Positions 38,048-46,725 are shown, counted from the stretch's first letter. The stretch is 64,000 nt of DNA from Desertimonas sp963772825 (GCA_963772825.1 CAVYYX010000003.1:70903-134902); one strand, 5' to 3'. Notes: a model not told the origin generated them from the sequence alone. Translations and numbers: made by a program.

Positions 38048-38179
38048 TCAGGGTTGGGGCGGCTTGCGGGCCGGGCGGCGTTTGAGTGCTCGCCGATTCC
38101 AGGTCGTGGCGTCGTGTTCCAGTCGGACGCGGTGGTCTTCGATCAGCAGGCGCAGGAGTTCGGGGTGGTTGTGGATCAT
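38048..38179 (-). CDS. Small basic protein (43 aa)
   Basis: MIHNHPELLRLLIEDHRVRL then EHDATTWNRRALKRRPARK, starting 17 nt after the small exported protein upstream. An amphipathic helix with a basic tail; small ORFs of this style occur widely in actinobacteria. Existence is supported by the tight spacing and good codon use only. Confidence 0.4.
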   Translation of the reverse strand: MIHNHPELLRLLIEDHRVRLEHDATTWNRRALKRRPARKPPQP

Positions 38180-38196
38180 GATGTGCTCCGACCGCG

Positions 38197-38481
38197 TTAC
38201 CGATGTGCCTGGGTGGCCGTCGGGAGCGGCGAGTGGGCCGAGCTGATCTCGTAGCCGCAGTTGTCCATCAGCCAGAGACCCGTTTCGACTGCTTCGGCGT
38301 AGCGCAAGGACGAGCCGGTCTCCTGATAGAGGGCCCAGTTCAGGTCCATGGAGATGCCTCCTCGAAGGCATTGCCCGCCTGTTGCGGCATGGGCCGAGCT
38401 GGTCGATCCGTCGAGCGTCCCGGCTGCCACGGCCGCGGCGACGAGCGCTGCGGTCACGGCTCGTTTGGTGGTGTTCTTCAT
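38197..38481 (-). CDS. Small exported protein with two cysteines
   Basis: 94 aa from ATG (complement of 38479-38481). A signal peptide (KNTTKRAVTAALVAAAVAAG) ends near SAHA-ATGG. The mature part is about 60 residues with two Cys (QCLRGG and DNCGYE) that could form a disulfide. No family recognised. It lies 184 bp downstream of the large regulator (38666-41068) on the same strand and before the 43-aa ORF. Compare the similar-sized exported protein at 46864-47139. Confidence 0.6.
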   Translation of the reverse strand: MKNTTKRAVTAALVAAAVAAGTLDGSTSSAHAATGGQCLRGGISMDLNWALYQETGSSLRYAEAVETGLWLMDNCGYEISSAHSPLPTATQAHR

Positions 38482-38665
38482 CGTGATTGACCTTTGGTTC
38501 AGGTTGTGATCGTTGGGTGGTGCGTGCCCGGCGGGCCGCTCGAGCGACAATGGCTGATCCGTCGCTGCGTTGCTTGGAGACGGGCGGATGACATCGTGGA
38601 GAGAATCTGGCGACCGCTTCTCCACAATCCCTGTGCCGCCACCGTGGTGGTCGCTGCCGGCGGAG

Positions 38666-41068
38666 CTATGGGGTTCGTGTGACGCCGTACTCGGCAAGCG
38701 CGTCGGCGGCGCTGCGCGTCCGCCCGCGCACCATGGCCGCGGCGATCGAGCCGGCGTCGAGTTGTCGGCGCAGGGCGAGGTCGAGCACGGTACGCCACAG
38801 CACGTAGTGCGCCGTGGCGTTGAATCGGTCGTGCATGGCGGTCCCGATCAGCTCGGCGGCGACCTCGAAGTGAGCCGTGCACAGCTCGGCGTAGGCGAGC
38901 ACGAGGAGGCAATCGGCATCAGCGTGGTAGCCCTCCCGGTCGGCCAGCGCGAGCGTTCGGGCGAGCGTGGCCCGGAAGTCGCTGCCGTCGATCACGTCGC
39001 ACATCGCCGTCGAGAACGAAGTGATCCAGGTCTCCACGATGCCGGTGCGGTCGAGGTAGGCCTGCTGCAGGCTCATCCAGTACCGCGCTTCCGTCGCGTC
39101 CTGCTCCACGAGTCCGAGCATCCAGCCGGCCCAGTGAATGACGAAGCGGTCATAGCCGTCAGCGGATGCCGCGCCGTGGAGATGGGTCAGCGCCGCCCGG
39201 ACCTCGTTGTGTCGCCCTGCCGCCAGGTCAGCAACGATCAGAAATGCCTTCATCAACGTGACGAGGCGCTGATCGCCGGATTTGTGGGCGAGGTCGAGGG
39301 CTGTCGCGAGGCTGGCCGTCGCTCGCTCGGCGTCGGTGAGGTCAGCCAGCGCCCGGTAATGGGCGGCGAGACACGCTCCAGCGGGATCGCCGACCGGGTC
39401 GCCGCCGGATGCAGCAGGCGACTCGGCACTCAGCATTTGGCGGTGATCACCTCTGCCCTGTCCCACGTCGGCGCGGAGGAGGTGCACCCAGACCTGGTCG
39501 CGGCGGGCGAGTTGCAGAGCCTGGAGCTCGTCGATCCAGGCGTCGCCCTCTGCGCAACCGATGGCGTTGCGCCAGAGGAACGACATCCCGATCGCGATCT
39601 CGACGGCGTCGTCGGCGTCGCCGCGCTGCACGCTGAGCCGGAACGCCTGCCTCGCGTTCTCTAGGTCGGTCCGGAGTTCAGCGCCGAGACGCGCCGACAT
39701 CCACCGGTCCAAGCGCGACGACGACCCGATCCGATCTCGCACGTGGCGGCGGTGCCGCTCGAACGCTGCAGTCGCTTCGCCGGACTCCTCCAAACGGTCC
39801 CTCGCAAAGGCGCGGATCGTCTCGAGGAGCCGGTAGCGACCCGTGCCGGGCAGCCGCACGACGAGACTCTTGTCCACGAGCTGACCGAACACCGCGAACG
39901 GCACGCTGCTCGGCAGTGGAGGTGCAGAACTCTCCACCGCACGAACGTCGAACGATGACGGGAAGACGCTGAGGTGTCGGAGGAGACACTGCTCGACCGG
40001 CTCGAGGAGCTGGTAGCTCCAGTCGATCGCCGTCTCCATCGTGGCGTGACGCTGCGCCTCACCCGTGGGAGAGCCCCACAGCAATGCGAGTCGGTCGTCG
40101 AGGCGTCGGAGCAATTCGTCGAGATCGAAGCGACGGAGTTGGCCTGCCGCTAGTTCCAGGGCAAGCGGCACGTCATCGAGTCGATCGCAGAGTTCGATCA
40201 CCGCAGGATCTGCTCGATCCCAGCGCACGCGCGGGTCGGCGGCGCGGGCGCGCTCGACGAACAACGCCGGCCCCTCGGCGTGGAGCGGGCCGAGCGGCCA
40301 GACCTGTTCCCCGGCCACACCAAGCGGTTCCCGGCTTGTCGCCAGAATGTGCACCGCGCCTCGGTTGTCCAGCATCCGGTTGACGAGGTCAGCGGAGCTG
40401 TCGAGCACGTGCTCACAGTTGTCCAACACGAGCAGAACCGGACGGTTCGCCAGGTGGTCGGCCACGCCTTCGATCGACCCGGCAGTGGCACCCTCGATCC
40501 CGGCGGCATCCGCCACCGCCCTCACCACATCCCCCCGCGGCGTCACCGGTGAAAGATCGACGAACACGACGCCATCGGCGAAGTTGTCCTGCAGGCGGCC
40601 AGCAACCGCCACACCGACAGTCGTCTTGCCGATCCCTCCCGAGCCGATGATCGTCACCAACGCGGCATCACGGACCTCGTCGACGATCGCGCCGATCTCG
40701 TTGTCGCGACCGATCGGCGCGCTCCGCAGGCGCGGCAGGGCTCGGCGGGTCCGACCGACGTCGGAGCGCACCTCGGCGACGAACTGGTACCCACGGGCGT
40801 AGACCGTCTTGATGACCCGCTGCGCTTGCCCGTCGTCGCCGACCGCTCGCCGGGCACTCTTGACCCGCGACGTCAGTGCCGACTCCGTGACGAACCGGTG
40901 ACCCCAGATCGCGTCGAGCAGCTCCTGCTTCGACACGATCCGATCACGGTCGATGATCAGCTGCCGAAGCAGCTCGAACACCTGCGGCTCGACATGAACC
41001 TGCCCGGCCGGCCCGATCAGCGTAAACCGCTCGTCATCCAGCTCGAACTCCTCGAACTGGAAGCGCAC
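38666..41068 (-). CDS. Winged-helix / NB-ARC ATPase transcriptional regulator
   Basis: 800 aa from GTG (complement of 41066-41068), chosen because the OmpR-type winged helix starts there: RFQFEEFELDDERFTLIGPAG, VFELLRQLIIDRDRIVSKQELLDAIWG, YARGYQFVAEV (1-100). Next is a P-loop ATPase with IGSGGIGKTTVGVAVAG (Walker A), VLLVLDNCEHVLD (Walker B) and ILATSREPLGVAGEQVWPL, then LVDKSLV and a C-terminal helical repeat region of about 350 residues. The type resembles AfsR/LuxR-like ATP-dependent regulators. Targets unknown; the exported peptide gene downstream is a candidate. Confidence 0.88.
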   Translation of the reverse strand: MRFQFEEFELDDERFTLIGPAGQVHVEPQVFELLRQLIIDRDRIVSKQELLDAIWGHRFVTESALTSRVKSARRAVGDDGQAQRVIKTVYARGYQFVAEVRSDVGRTRRALPRLRSAPIGRDNEIGAIVDEVRDAALVTIIGSGGIGKTTVGVAVAGRLQDNFADGVVFVDLSPVTPRGDVVRAVADAAGIEGATAGSIEGVADHLANRPVLLVLDNCEHVLDSSADLVNRMLDNRGAVHILATSREPLGVAGEQVWPLGPLHAEGPALFVERARAADPRVRWDRADPAVIELCDRLDDVPLALELAAGQLRRFDLDELLRRLDDRLALLWGSPTGEAQRHATMETAIDWSYQLLEPVEQCLLRHLSVFPSSFDVRAVESSAPPLPSSVPFAVFGQLVDKSLVVRLPGTGRYRLLETIRAFARDRLEESGEATAAFERHRRHVRDRIGSSSRLDRWMSARLGAELRTDLENARQAFRLSVQRGDADDAVEIAIGMSFLWRNAIGCAEGDAWIDELQALQLARRDQVWVHLLRADVGQGRGDHRQMLSAESPAASGGDPVGDPAGACLAAHYRALADLTDAERATASLATALDLAHKSGDQRLVTLMKAFLIVADLAAGRHNEVRAALTHLHGAASADGYDRFVIHWAGWMLGLVEQDATEARYWMSLQQAYLDRTGIVETWITSFSTAMCDVIDGSDFRATLARTLALADREGYHADADCLLVLAYAELCTAHFEVAAELIGTAMHDRFNATAHYVLWRTVLDLALRRQLDAGSIAAAMVRGRTRSAADALAEYGVTRTP

Positions 41069-41144
41069 GCGGAAATGATGCCATAGCTCCAGGACAACGC
41101 CCCGCGGCTTGGGCCATCGAGAACTCGCCGCGCGTTGTCCGCCT

Positions 41145-41195
41145 CGTTCTGTGGAGTCAAGTGCACCGCAACGGTGCATCTGGCACCGCAGTTGG
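41145..41195. repeat. Imperfect hairpin, copy A of an intergenic palindromic element
   Basis: TGCACCG/CGGTGCA forms the stem tip around CAA; outer pairing is interrupted. It aligns over its whole length with the perfect hairpin at 46811-46853. It lies after the TetR gene (ends 41217) on the minus strand and may act as its terminator. Confidence 0.5.
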
Positions 41196-41216
41196 GTTGA
41201 AACGTCGCACCTGACG

Positions 41217-41777
41217 TCAAGGTTCGGCCGGCGCGTTGAGGAGTTGCTCGGCCGCCCGCCTGGCGTGGAGGGCGGCGGTCGGATCGTGCAGCATCGCAGC
41301 GGTGACCATCGCGCCATTGGCGAGCAGCAGTAGCTGATCGCCGAGGTCCGCCGGCCGGCCGGCGTCGAGGGCGAGATCGACGAGCAACGTGCGGAGCGCC
41401 CGCTTCTGTTCCGTGACGACCTCGAGCACGCAGTCCGGCCCAGCCGCCGTCTCGCCATACGCATTGATGAATGGACAGCCCCGGAAGTCGGGCTCCTCGA
41501 ACCAGTCGTGCAGGAAATCGAAGACCCCGAGCATCTTTGCCGCGGGTGTCGGGAGCGGCTCGAGGTACCTCCGCAGTGCGTCGCGAAAGGCGAGGTCACG
41601 CTCCTGCAGCGCCGCCGCGGCGACGAGGTCCTTGGCGGGAAACAGCTGGTAGAGGCGCTTCAACGACACGCCTGACGCATCACGAATCTGGGCCATGCCG
41701 ACCGACCGGATGCCGTGCTCGTAGAACAGCCGGTCGGCCGCCTCGACGACCTGCGTCCGTGCCGAATCGTCGTCCAT
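41217..41777 (-). CDS. TetR-family transcriptional repressor
   Basis: 186 aa starting at the ATG complement of 41775-41777, with GAGGGAGT upstream; the longer frame to 41849 crosses the operators. The helix-turn-helix is QVVEAADRLFYEHGIRSVGMAQIRDASGVSLKRLYQLFPAKDLVAAAAL (about 9-56), followed by a ligand domain with FRGCPFINAYGE and ANGAMVTAAMLHDP, of the QacR/AcrR-like type. Divergent from an alpha/beta hydrolase and an MFS exporter, with two clear operators in the 89-bp gap. Confidence 0.93.
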   Translation of the reverse strand: MDDDSARTQVVEAADRLFYEHGIRSVGMAQIRDASGVSLKRLYQLFPAKDLVAAAALQERDLAFRDALRRYLEPLPTPAAKMLGVFDFLHDWFEEPDFRGCPFINAYGETAAGPDCVLEVVTEQKRALRTLLVDLALDAGRPADLGDQLLLLANGAMVTAAMLHDPTAALHARRAAEQLLNAPAEP

Positions 41778-41796
41778 GGGTACTCCCTCTTGCCCG

Positions 41797-41812
41797 GAGA
41801 ATGAGGATTCTC
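41797..41812. promoter_or_regulatory. Probable TetR operator 1
   Basis: GAGAATGAGGATTCTC: perfect 6-bp arms GAGAAT/ATTCTC around 4 nt, between divergent tetR and hydrolase starts. Close to the tetR start. Confidence 0.75.
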
Positions 41813-41830
41813 TATAGTGCTGACCGATCA

Positions 41831-41846
41831 GAGAATAGCCGTTCTC
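41831..41846. promoter_or_regulatory. Probable TetR operator 2
   Basis: GAGAATAGCCGTTCTC: the same arms GAGAA/TTCTC with 6 nt between, centred 34 bp from operator 1 and 20 bp before the hydrolase ATG, so occupancy would block transcription or its start. Confidence 0.75.
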
Positions 41847-41866
41847 CACGACGAAAGGGAATTTCC

Positions 41867-42733
41867 ATGTCAGCGCTTGTCACCCGTTACCGCACCGAGA
41901 AGGTCGGCACCCACGAGATCTTCTACCGGGAGGCCGGTCACCCGGCCAGCCCGACGGTCGTCCTGCTGCACGGGTTCCCGTCGAGCTCGTTCATGTTCCG
42001 CGAGCTGATCACCGAGCTCGCCGGCGATTACCACGTCATCGCCCCCGATCACCTCGGCTTCGGCTACTCATCGATGCCCTCGGTGGACTCGTTCCCCTAC
42101 ACGTTCGAAGCTCTCACCGACATCACCCTCGGGCTGCTCGACCAGCTCGGCGTCGATCGGTTCGCCCTGTATGTCCAGGACTACGGCGCCCCGATCGGCT
42201 TGCGCATCGCCAGCCGCGACCCGGCGCGAGTGACGGCGCTGATCACCCAGAACGGCAACGCCTACGTCGAGGGCTTCACGCCGTTCTGGGACGGACTCTT
42301 CGCGTTCGCCCGTGACGGCGTCACCAATGCCGCCGAGGTGCACGCCAGTCTCGAATCCGGCCAGCAGTGGGTCTACGCACACGGCGTCCCGGCAGCGAAA
42401 CTCGACCGCTTGTCCCCCGACACCTGGACGCTCGACCAGGCGCTCCTCGATCGTCCGGGCAACAAAGAGATCCAACTCGCGCTGTTCCGCGACTACCGCT
42501 TCAACGTCGACGAGTATCCGCGATTCCAGCAGTACTTCCGCGACCACCAGCCGCCGACACTCGTCGTGTGGGGCGAGCACGACGAGATCTTCGGGTCAGA
42601 CGGGGCACGCGCCTTCGCCAGCGACCTGCCGGACGCCGAGATCCACCTGCTCGACGCCGGCCACTACACGCTGGAGACCAGCGGCGAGGAGATCGCCACG
42701 CTCGTCCTCGACTTCCTCGGCCGGCTCGGATGA
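41867..42733 (+). CDS. Alpha/beta hydrolase with haloalkane dehalogenase-like nucleophile
   Basis: 288 aa from ATG 41867 (AAAGGGA upstream). Oxyanion region VVLLHGFPSSSFMFREL, nucleophile elbow LYVQDYGAPIGLRIA with Asp where esterases have Ser, acid region LVVWGEHDEIFGSDGA and base DAGHYTLET (catalytic His). An Asp nucleophile is typical of haloalkane dehalogenases and fluoroacetate dehalogenases, or some epoxide hydrolases. Cotranscribed with an MFS transporter and under TetR control, this suggests response to and handling of a xenobiotic or signal (inference). Confidence 0.88.
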   Translation: MSALVTRYRTEKVGTHEIFYREAGHPASPTVVLLHGFPSSSFMFRELITELAGDYHVIAPDHLGFGYSSMPSVDSFPYTFEALTDITLGLLDQLGVDRFALYVQDYGAPIGLRIASRDPARVTALITQNGNAYVEGFTPFWDGLFAFARDGVTNAAEVHASLESGQQWVYAHGVPAAKLDRLSPDTWTLDQALLDRPGNKEIQLALFRDYRFNVDEYPRFQQYFRDHQPPTLVVWGEHDEIFGSDGARAFASDLPDAEIHLLDAGHYTLETSGEEIATLVLDFLGRLG

Positions 42734-44877
42734 TCACGCCGGCGCTGCTGCGCCTCTTCGCCCTGGCCGCCGGCGTGGCGGTCGGCAACATCACGATCGC
42801 CCAGCCGCTGCTCGACGAGCTGGCCCGTGAGTTCTCGCTCAGCCCAGCCGGCGCCGGCGTGATCATCACCGTCACCCAGGTCGGCTACGGCCTGGGTCTG
42901 GTGTTCCTCGTGCCCCTCGGCGACACCGTCGACCGCCGGCGGCTCGTCGCAACACAGGCGCAGTTGTCAGCGGTCGCCCTGGCGGTCATCGCCACTGCGC
43001 CGTCGGCCCCGGTCCTGCTCGCCGGGCTGGCAGCGCTCGGTCTGCTCGCGGTGATGACGCAGGTGCTCGTCGCCTTCGCCGCATCGCTCGCCGATCCCGA
43101 CGATCGAGGGCGGGTCATCGGGACCGTCACGAGCGGGGTCGTGCTGGGGATCCTCACGGCGCGGACCCTTGCCGGGGTGACGAGCGATGTCTGGGGATGG
43201 CGGGCGGCGTATCTCGCCGCCGCTGTGCTGACGTCGCTCGTCGGATTGCTGCTGCGCCGAGCGCTGCCCACTGTCCCCCCAAGCGAGCCGGCCGTCCCGT
43301 ACCGGAAGCTCGTCACCTCGATGGCGTCGCTGGTCAGGGACGAGCCGGTGCTGCGGAGACGGGCAGCGCTCGCCGTGGTCATCTTCGCCACGCTCAACGT
43401 GCTCTGGTCGTCGCTCGCCCTTGCGTTGACGTCCGCGCCGCGGCCGCTGTCGAACAGCGCGATCGGCCTGCTCGGTGTCGTCGGTCTCGCCGGCGCGATC
43501 GCAGCGCGGCGCGCCGGCCGCCTCGCCGACCGCGGACTGGCCCACGTCACGACCGGCGTCGCACTGGCGGCGATGACCCTGGCCTGGGTGCCGATCGCCC
43601 TGCTCACGCGTTCACTCGTGGCGTTCGTGCTCGGCCTGCTCGTTCTCGACGGTGCCGTCCAGGCCGTGCACGTGACGAGCCAGAGCCTGATCGCCTCCGC
43701 CGTGCCGGACGCCCGCAGCCGAGCGGTTGCGGCATACATGGTGTTCTACGCACTCGGGTCGGCCGGCGGCTCGATCGCCTCGACGGCGACCTACGCGACG
43801 GCAGGCTGGCTCGGCGTCAGCGTCCTCGGCGCCGGCCTGGGCGCCGTCGGGCTGAGTCTGTGGCTGGCAACCGTCCGTCGGGGCTCAGGCCGACATGGCC
43901 ACGAGCTTTCGTGGCACCTCACCAGCGAGATGGCGGTGCATCATGCCGACGAACGTGTCGACGAGCTCGCTGCGCTCCGGACGAGTCGCGCTGTACCAGG
44001 TGCGGCGCTGGGGTGGGTCGCCGACGGCCAGCGAGACAACGTGGTGGCTGGCGAGGTACGGCGTCACGACCCACGACGGCATCACGGTCACGGCGTCGCT
44101 CGTTGCGACCGTCTCGATCAGCAGGTCGGGGCCGAGGGCGATCGTCGTGAGCCGTGCTGGACGCGCACCGGGCGGGATCGGCAAGGGCACGACGGGGGTC
44201 CGCGTCTGGTCGTAGCTGTCGCACAGCACGAGGTCGACGTCGGCGAAATCGGTGGCGCTGAGACTGGCGCGGCTGGCCAACGGGTGGCGGGCGTTGACCA
44301 CGGCGCGCAGCTCGTCGTCGAAGAGTCGCTCGAGCCGAACGCGGTTGACGTCGCCGGTGAGCTTGGTGACGAGGGCGACATCGAGACGATCGTCGAGGAG
44401 GGCGCCGATCGGGTCGTCGTCTGCCAACACCTCGAAGCGCAGCTCGGTGCCCGGCAGTTGTTGGCGCAACGTCCGCATGACATCGGTGATCCACTGGAAA
44501 TTGGTCGCGCACTGCGACGCCACGCGGAGCGGACGCCGATGGCCGTCGGCCAGCTCACGGAGATCGAGCCGGGCGGCCCGCAGTTCGCCGAGGGTGACGT
44601 GGGCCGCGTGGAGCATTCGACGACCGGCGGCGTTGGCGATCAACCGGCGGCCGCGACGCTCGAACAGCGGGGTCCCCAAGCGCTCTTCGAGGCGCAGCAG
44701 GCGCTGGCTGAGGGCGGGCTGGCTGACGTACAGGTGACGAGCCGCCGCAGTGAGCGTGGCGTGCTCGCCGAGGGCGTCGAGCAACTCGAGGTCGCGAATG
44801 CCAACTTCCATAACTACAGCTTAGACCATTCATCAAACCTTCGTCGTGGACGAATAGTTCAGCGATCCGTACCGTGA
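42730..44877 (+). CDS. MFS transporter, natural stop apparently missing
   Basis: ATG 42730 overlaps the hydrolase stop by 4 bp. Residues 1-390 are a full MFS carrier: LLRLFALAAGVAVGNITIAQPLLDEL, LPLGDTVDRRRL-type loop (VPLGDTVDRRRLVATQ), twelve hydrophobic helices, ending LSLWLATVRRGSG near 43890. The frame then has no stop until 44877, running for about 330 codons through the entire antisense of the LysR gene, and terminates in the GTG of the next gene. The extra C-terminus has no protein-like character. A lost stop or a small sequence error near 43890 is the likely cause; the functional product should be about 390 aa. Confidence 0.75.
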   Translation: MITPALLRLFALAAGVAVGNITIAQPLLDELAREFSLSPAGAGVIITVTQVGYGLGLVFLVPLGDTVDRRRLVATQAQLSAVALAVIATAPSAPVLLAGLAALGLLAVMTQVLVAFAASLADPDDRGRVIGTVTSGVVLGILTARTLAGVTSDVWGWRAAYLAAAVLTSLVGLLLRRALPTVPPSEPAVPYRKLVTSMASLVRDEPVLRRRAALAVVIFATLNVLWSSLALALTSAPRPLSNSAIGLLGVVGLAGAIAARRAGRLADRGLAHVTTGVALAAMTLAWVPIALLTRSLVAFVLGLLVLDGAVQAVHVTSQSLIASAVPDARSRAVAAYMVFYALGSAGGSIASTATYATAGWLGVSVLGAGLGAVGLSLWLATVRRGSGRHGHELSWHLTSEMAVHHADERVDELAALRTSRAVPGAALGWVADGQRDNVVAGEVRRHDPRRHHGHGVARCDRLDQQVGAEGDRREPCWTRTGRDRQGHDGGPRLVVAVAQHEVDVGEIGGAETGAAGQRVAGVDHGAQLVVEESLEPNAVDVAGELGDEGDIETIVEEGADRVVVCQHLEAQLGARQLLAQRPHDIGDPLEIGRALRRHAERTPMAVGQLTEIEPGGPQFAEGDVGRVEHSTTGGVGDQPAAATLEQRGPQALFEAQQALAEGGLADVQVTSRRSERGVLAEGVEQLEVANANFHNYSLDHSSNLRRGRIVQRSVP
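43885..44811 (-). CDS. LysR-family transcriptional regulator
   Basis: 308 aa. N-terminal winged helix (IRDLELLDALGEHATLTAAARHLYVSQPALSQRLLRLEERLGTPLFERRGRRL) and a periplasmic-binding-like effector domain (PLRVASQCATNFQWITDVMRTLRQQLPG, LDVALVTKLTG, DAVTVMPSWVVTPYL). It is divergent from the flavodoxin operon, with a LysR box between, so it probably activates that operon. Its 3' end meets the MFS gene. Confidence 0.93.
   Translation of the reverse strand: MEVGIRDLELLDALGEHATLTAAARHLYVSQPALSQRLLRLEERLGTPLFERRGRRLIANAAGRRMLHAAHVTLGELRAARLDLRELADGHRRPLRVASQCATNFQWITDVMRTLRQQLPGTELRFEVLADDDPIGALLDDRLDVALVTKLTGDVNRVRLERLFDDELRAVVNARHPLASRASLSATDFADVDLVLCDSYDQTRTPVVPLPIPPGARPARLTTIALGPDLLIETVATSDAVTVMPSWVVTPYLASHHVVSLAVGDPPQRRTWYSATRPERSELVDTFVGMMHRHLAGEVPRKLVAMSA
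44840..44854. promoter_or_regulatory. LysR-type binding box
   Basis: TTCGTCGTGGACGAA has perfect TTCGTC/GACGAA arms and contains T-N11-A, the LysR consensus, in the 62-bp gap between the divergent LysR and flavodoxin genes. Confidence 0.65.
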
Positions 44878-45485
44878 CCACCATGACCACCACATCAGTC
44901 GCCGTCGTGTACCACAGCGGCTTCGGCCACACGGGCGTACAAGCAGCCGCCGTTCGAGACGGGGCTGCCAGCGTCGAGGAAACGACCGCCCACCTCATCG
45001 CCGTCGAGGAAGTCGACGCCTTCTGGGAGCAGCTCGACGACGCCGACGCCATCGTCTTCGGCTCGCCGACCTACATGGCCGGAGCGTCGGCGCCGTTCAA
45101 GGACTTCCTCGATTCGACGTCGCCGCGGTATGCCGACCAACGTTGGCGCGACAAGCTGGCCGCTGGGTTCACCAACTCGGCGGGGATGAACGGCGACAAG
45201 CTGGCCACCTTGCAGCAGTTCGCCCTCTTCGCCATGCAGCACGGGATGATCTGGGTCGGACTTGGCCTGCCCCCCGGGAATCACACGAGTGAGGGGTCGC
45301 CCGACGACCTCAACCGGTTGGCCGGCTTCATCGGCGCGATGGCCCAATCGAACGCCGACCAGGGCCCCGAGTTGGTGCCACCCGCTTCCGACCGGCGCAC
45401 TGCCGAGCACCTCGGCCGCCGCGTCGCCGAGCTCGCCGGCCGGCTTCGCGTCGCTCGCGCCGCGCTCGCCGACGCCCGGCCATGA
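44874..45485 (+). CDS. Flavodoxin / WrbA-like NAD(P)H quinone reductase family protein
   Basis: 203 aa from GTG 44874. FMN phosphate-binding loop VAVVYHSGFGHTGVQA (8-23), DADAIVFGSPTYMAGASAPFKDFLD (about 54-78) and a third loop FTNSAGMNGDKLATLQQFALFAMQHGMIWVGLG are those of the NADPH-dependent FMN reductase / WrbA group. Two-electron quinone reduction is the family activity. First gene of a three-gene operon with an NTF2-like and a tautomerase-like protein under the divergent LysR. Confidence 0.88.
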   Translation: MTTMTTTSVAVVYHSGFGHTGVQAAAVRDGAASVEETTAHLIAVEEVDAFWEQLDDADAIVFGSPTYMAGASAPFKDFLDSTSPRYADQRWRDKLAAGFTNSAGMNGDKLATLQQFALFAMQHGMIWVGLGLPPGNHTSEGSPDDLNRLAGFIGAMAQSNADQGPELVPPASDRRTAEHLGRRVAELAGRLRVARAALADARP

Positions 45486-45853
45486 CCGCAACGATCGAAG
45501 GCGCCGTGCAGCAGTACCTCGACGGGTTGTACCACGGCGACACCGACCGACTGAGCGAGGTCTTCCACCCGCAGGCGATCTATGCCTCGGCGACCGACGG
45601 CAAGCTCGTCCGCCTCACCATGGAGGAGTACTTCCCGGTCGTCGATGCGCGACCTTCGCCCGCGTCGCTCTGGGAGGTTCGTCGCGACCGAGTCGTGTCC
45701 ATCGAATCGGTCGGCCCGGTCACCGCCGTCGCCCGCGTCGAGTGCTCGATCGGACCGAAGCGCTTCGACGACGTGCTGACGTTGGTCCACATCGACGATC
45801 GATGGCAGATCATCGCCAAGGTCTTCCACTACGAGTTCGCCGAGGAGTCCTGA
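45482..45853 (+). CDS. NTF2-like (SnoaL/lumazine-binding type) protein
   Basis: 123 aa; ATG 45482 overlaps the flavodoxin stop. TIEGAVQQYLDGLYHGDTDRLSEVFHPQAIYA, LTMEEYFPVVDARPSP and LTLVHIDDRWQIIAKVFHYE outline a cone-shaped alpha+beta barrel of the nuclear-transport-factor-2 superfamily, which binds or converts small molecules. No specific active site can be assigned. Its stop overlaps the tautomerase start (TGATG). Confidence 0.85.
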   Translation: MTATIEGAVQQYLDGLYHGDTDRLSEVFHPQAIYASATDGKLVRLTMEEYFPVVDARPSPASLWEVRRDRVVSIESVGPVTAVARVECSIGPKRFDDVLTLVHIDDRWQIIAKVFHYEFAEES

Positions 45854-46059
45854 TGCCCTACGTGCGCATCGAAGTCACCGACGAGGCCGTGACCGAAAGC
45901 GCCAAGGCCGAGCTGATCGCCGGGGTCACCGACCTTCTTCAACGCCTTCTGGGGAAGGACCCGGCGACGACGTTCGTCGTGATCGACGAGGTTCCGCTTG
46001 CCAACTGGGGGATCGGCGGCGTACCCGTCGCCGACTGGCGCTCTCGTCGACTTGGCTGA
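45853..46059 (+). CDS. 4-oxalocrotonate tautomerase-like enzyme
   Basis: 68 aa, the size of 4-OT subunits. After Met removal the N-terminus is Pro (PYVRIEVTDE), the catalytic base of the family. Then AKAELIAGVTDLLQRLLGK and TTFVVIDEVPLANWGIGGVPV close a beta-alpha-beta unit. Third gene of the operon; with the flavin reductase it suggests turnover of a quinone or aromatic compound (inference). Confidence 0.9.
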   Translation: MPYVRIEVTDEAVTESAKAELIAGVTDLLQRLLGKDPATTFVVIDEVPLANWGIGGVPVADWRSRRLG

Positions 46060-46191
46060 TCCGTCTCGACCACCGGCTGCGAACCACACCCACATGTCGG
46101 AGCTGTCGTCCTGCCTTTTGGGCGGCCAACGGAGGGAGAGGGTGATGAGCCGACAGGAACGCCAGGCTTCCCACCAGCAAGGACGTACCGG

Positions 46192-46725
46192 ATGAAGGAC
46201 GACGAATGGGGCTCGATGTTCACCGTTCACCGGGCGTCGACCGACGCCGATTGGCACCAAGCGACGGCGCTGCTCTACGACTACGTCGAGTGGGTGCGAG
46301 GTTGGACCGACATCGACCCGGTCGCGGAGCAACCGCAGCTGCACGCCGAACTGGCCGCCATCGCCGGTCACTACGACACCGACGACGCCGCCCTCTACCT
46401 CGCTACCTGGGGAGCGATCGCCGTCGGCGCCGTCGCGATCCGCGCTCGGCCCGACCGAAGCGCCGAGCTGAAGCGGATGTACGTGCGACCGATTGCACGT
46501 GGGAGCGGCATCGCTGATCGACTGATCGACGCCGCTGTCGCCGGTGCGACCGAGCGGGGGTGTCACACCGTCTGGCTCGAGACGGTCCGCGGTGTCATGG
46601 ACCCGGCGGTCGCCGTCTATCGGCGCACCGGCTTCGTCGAGTCATCCACTCGCACACCCACGCTGAACATCGATGGCGCCATCGTCATGGAGCGCATCGT
46701 CAGCGTGGCGATCCGATGCGCGTGA
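46192..46725 (+). CDS. GNAT-family N-acetyltransferase
   Basis: 177 aa. FTVHRASTDADWHQATALLYDYVEW, AELKRMYVRPIARGSGIADRLIDAAVAGATERGCHTVWLET (acetyl-CoA loop RxxxxGxG/A as RPIARGSGIA) and AVYRRTGFVES define the GNAT fold. Closest in style to small-molecule or antibiotic acetyltransferases; substrate unknown. Starts at ATG 46192 (ATG 46206 is out of frame; an in-frame ATG lies at codon 9). The 132-bp gap before it shows nothing clear. Confidence 0.88.
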   Translation: MKDDEWGSMFTVHRASTDADWHQATALLYDYVEWVRGWTDIDPVAEQPQLHAELAAIAGHYDTDDAALYLATWGAIAVGAVAIRARPDRSAELKRMYVRPIARGSGIADRLIDAAVAGATERGCHTVWLETVRGVMDPAVAVYRRTGFVESSTRTPTLNIDGAIVMERIVSVAIRCA

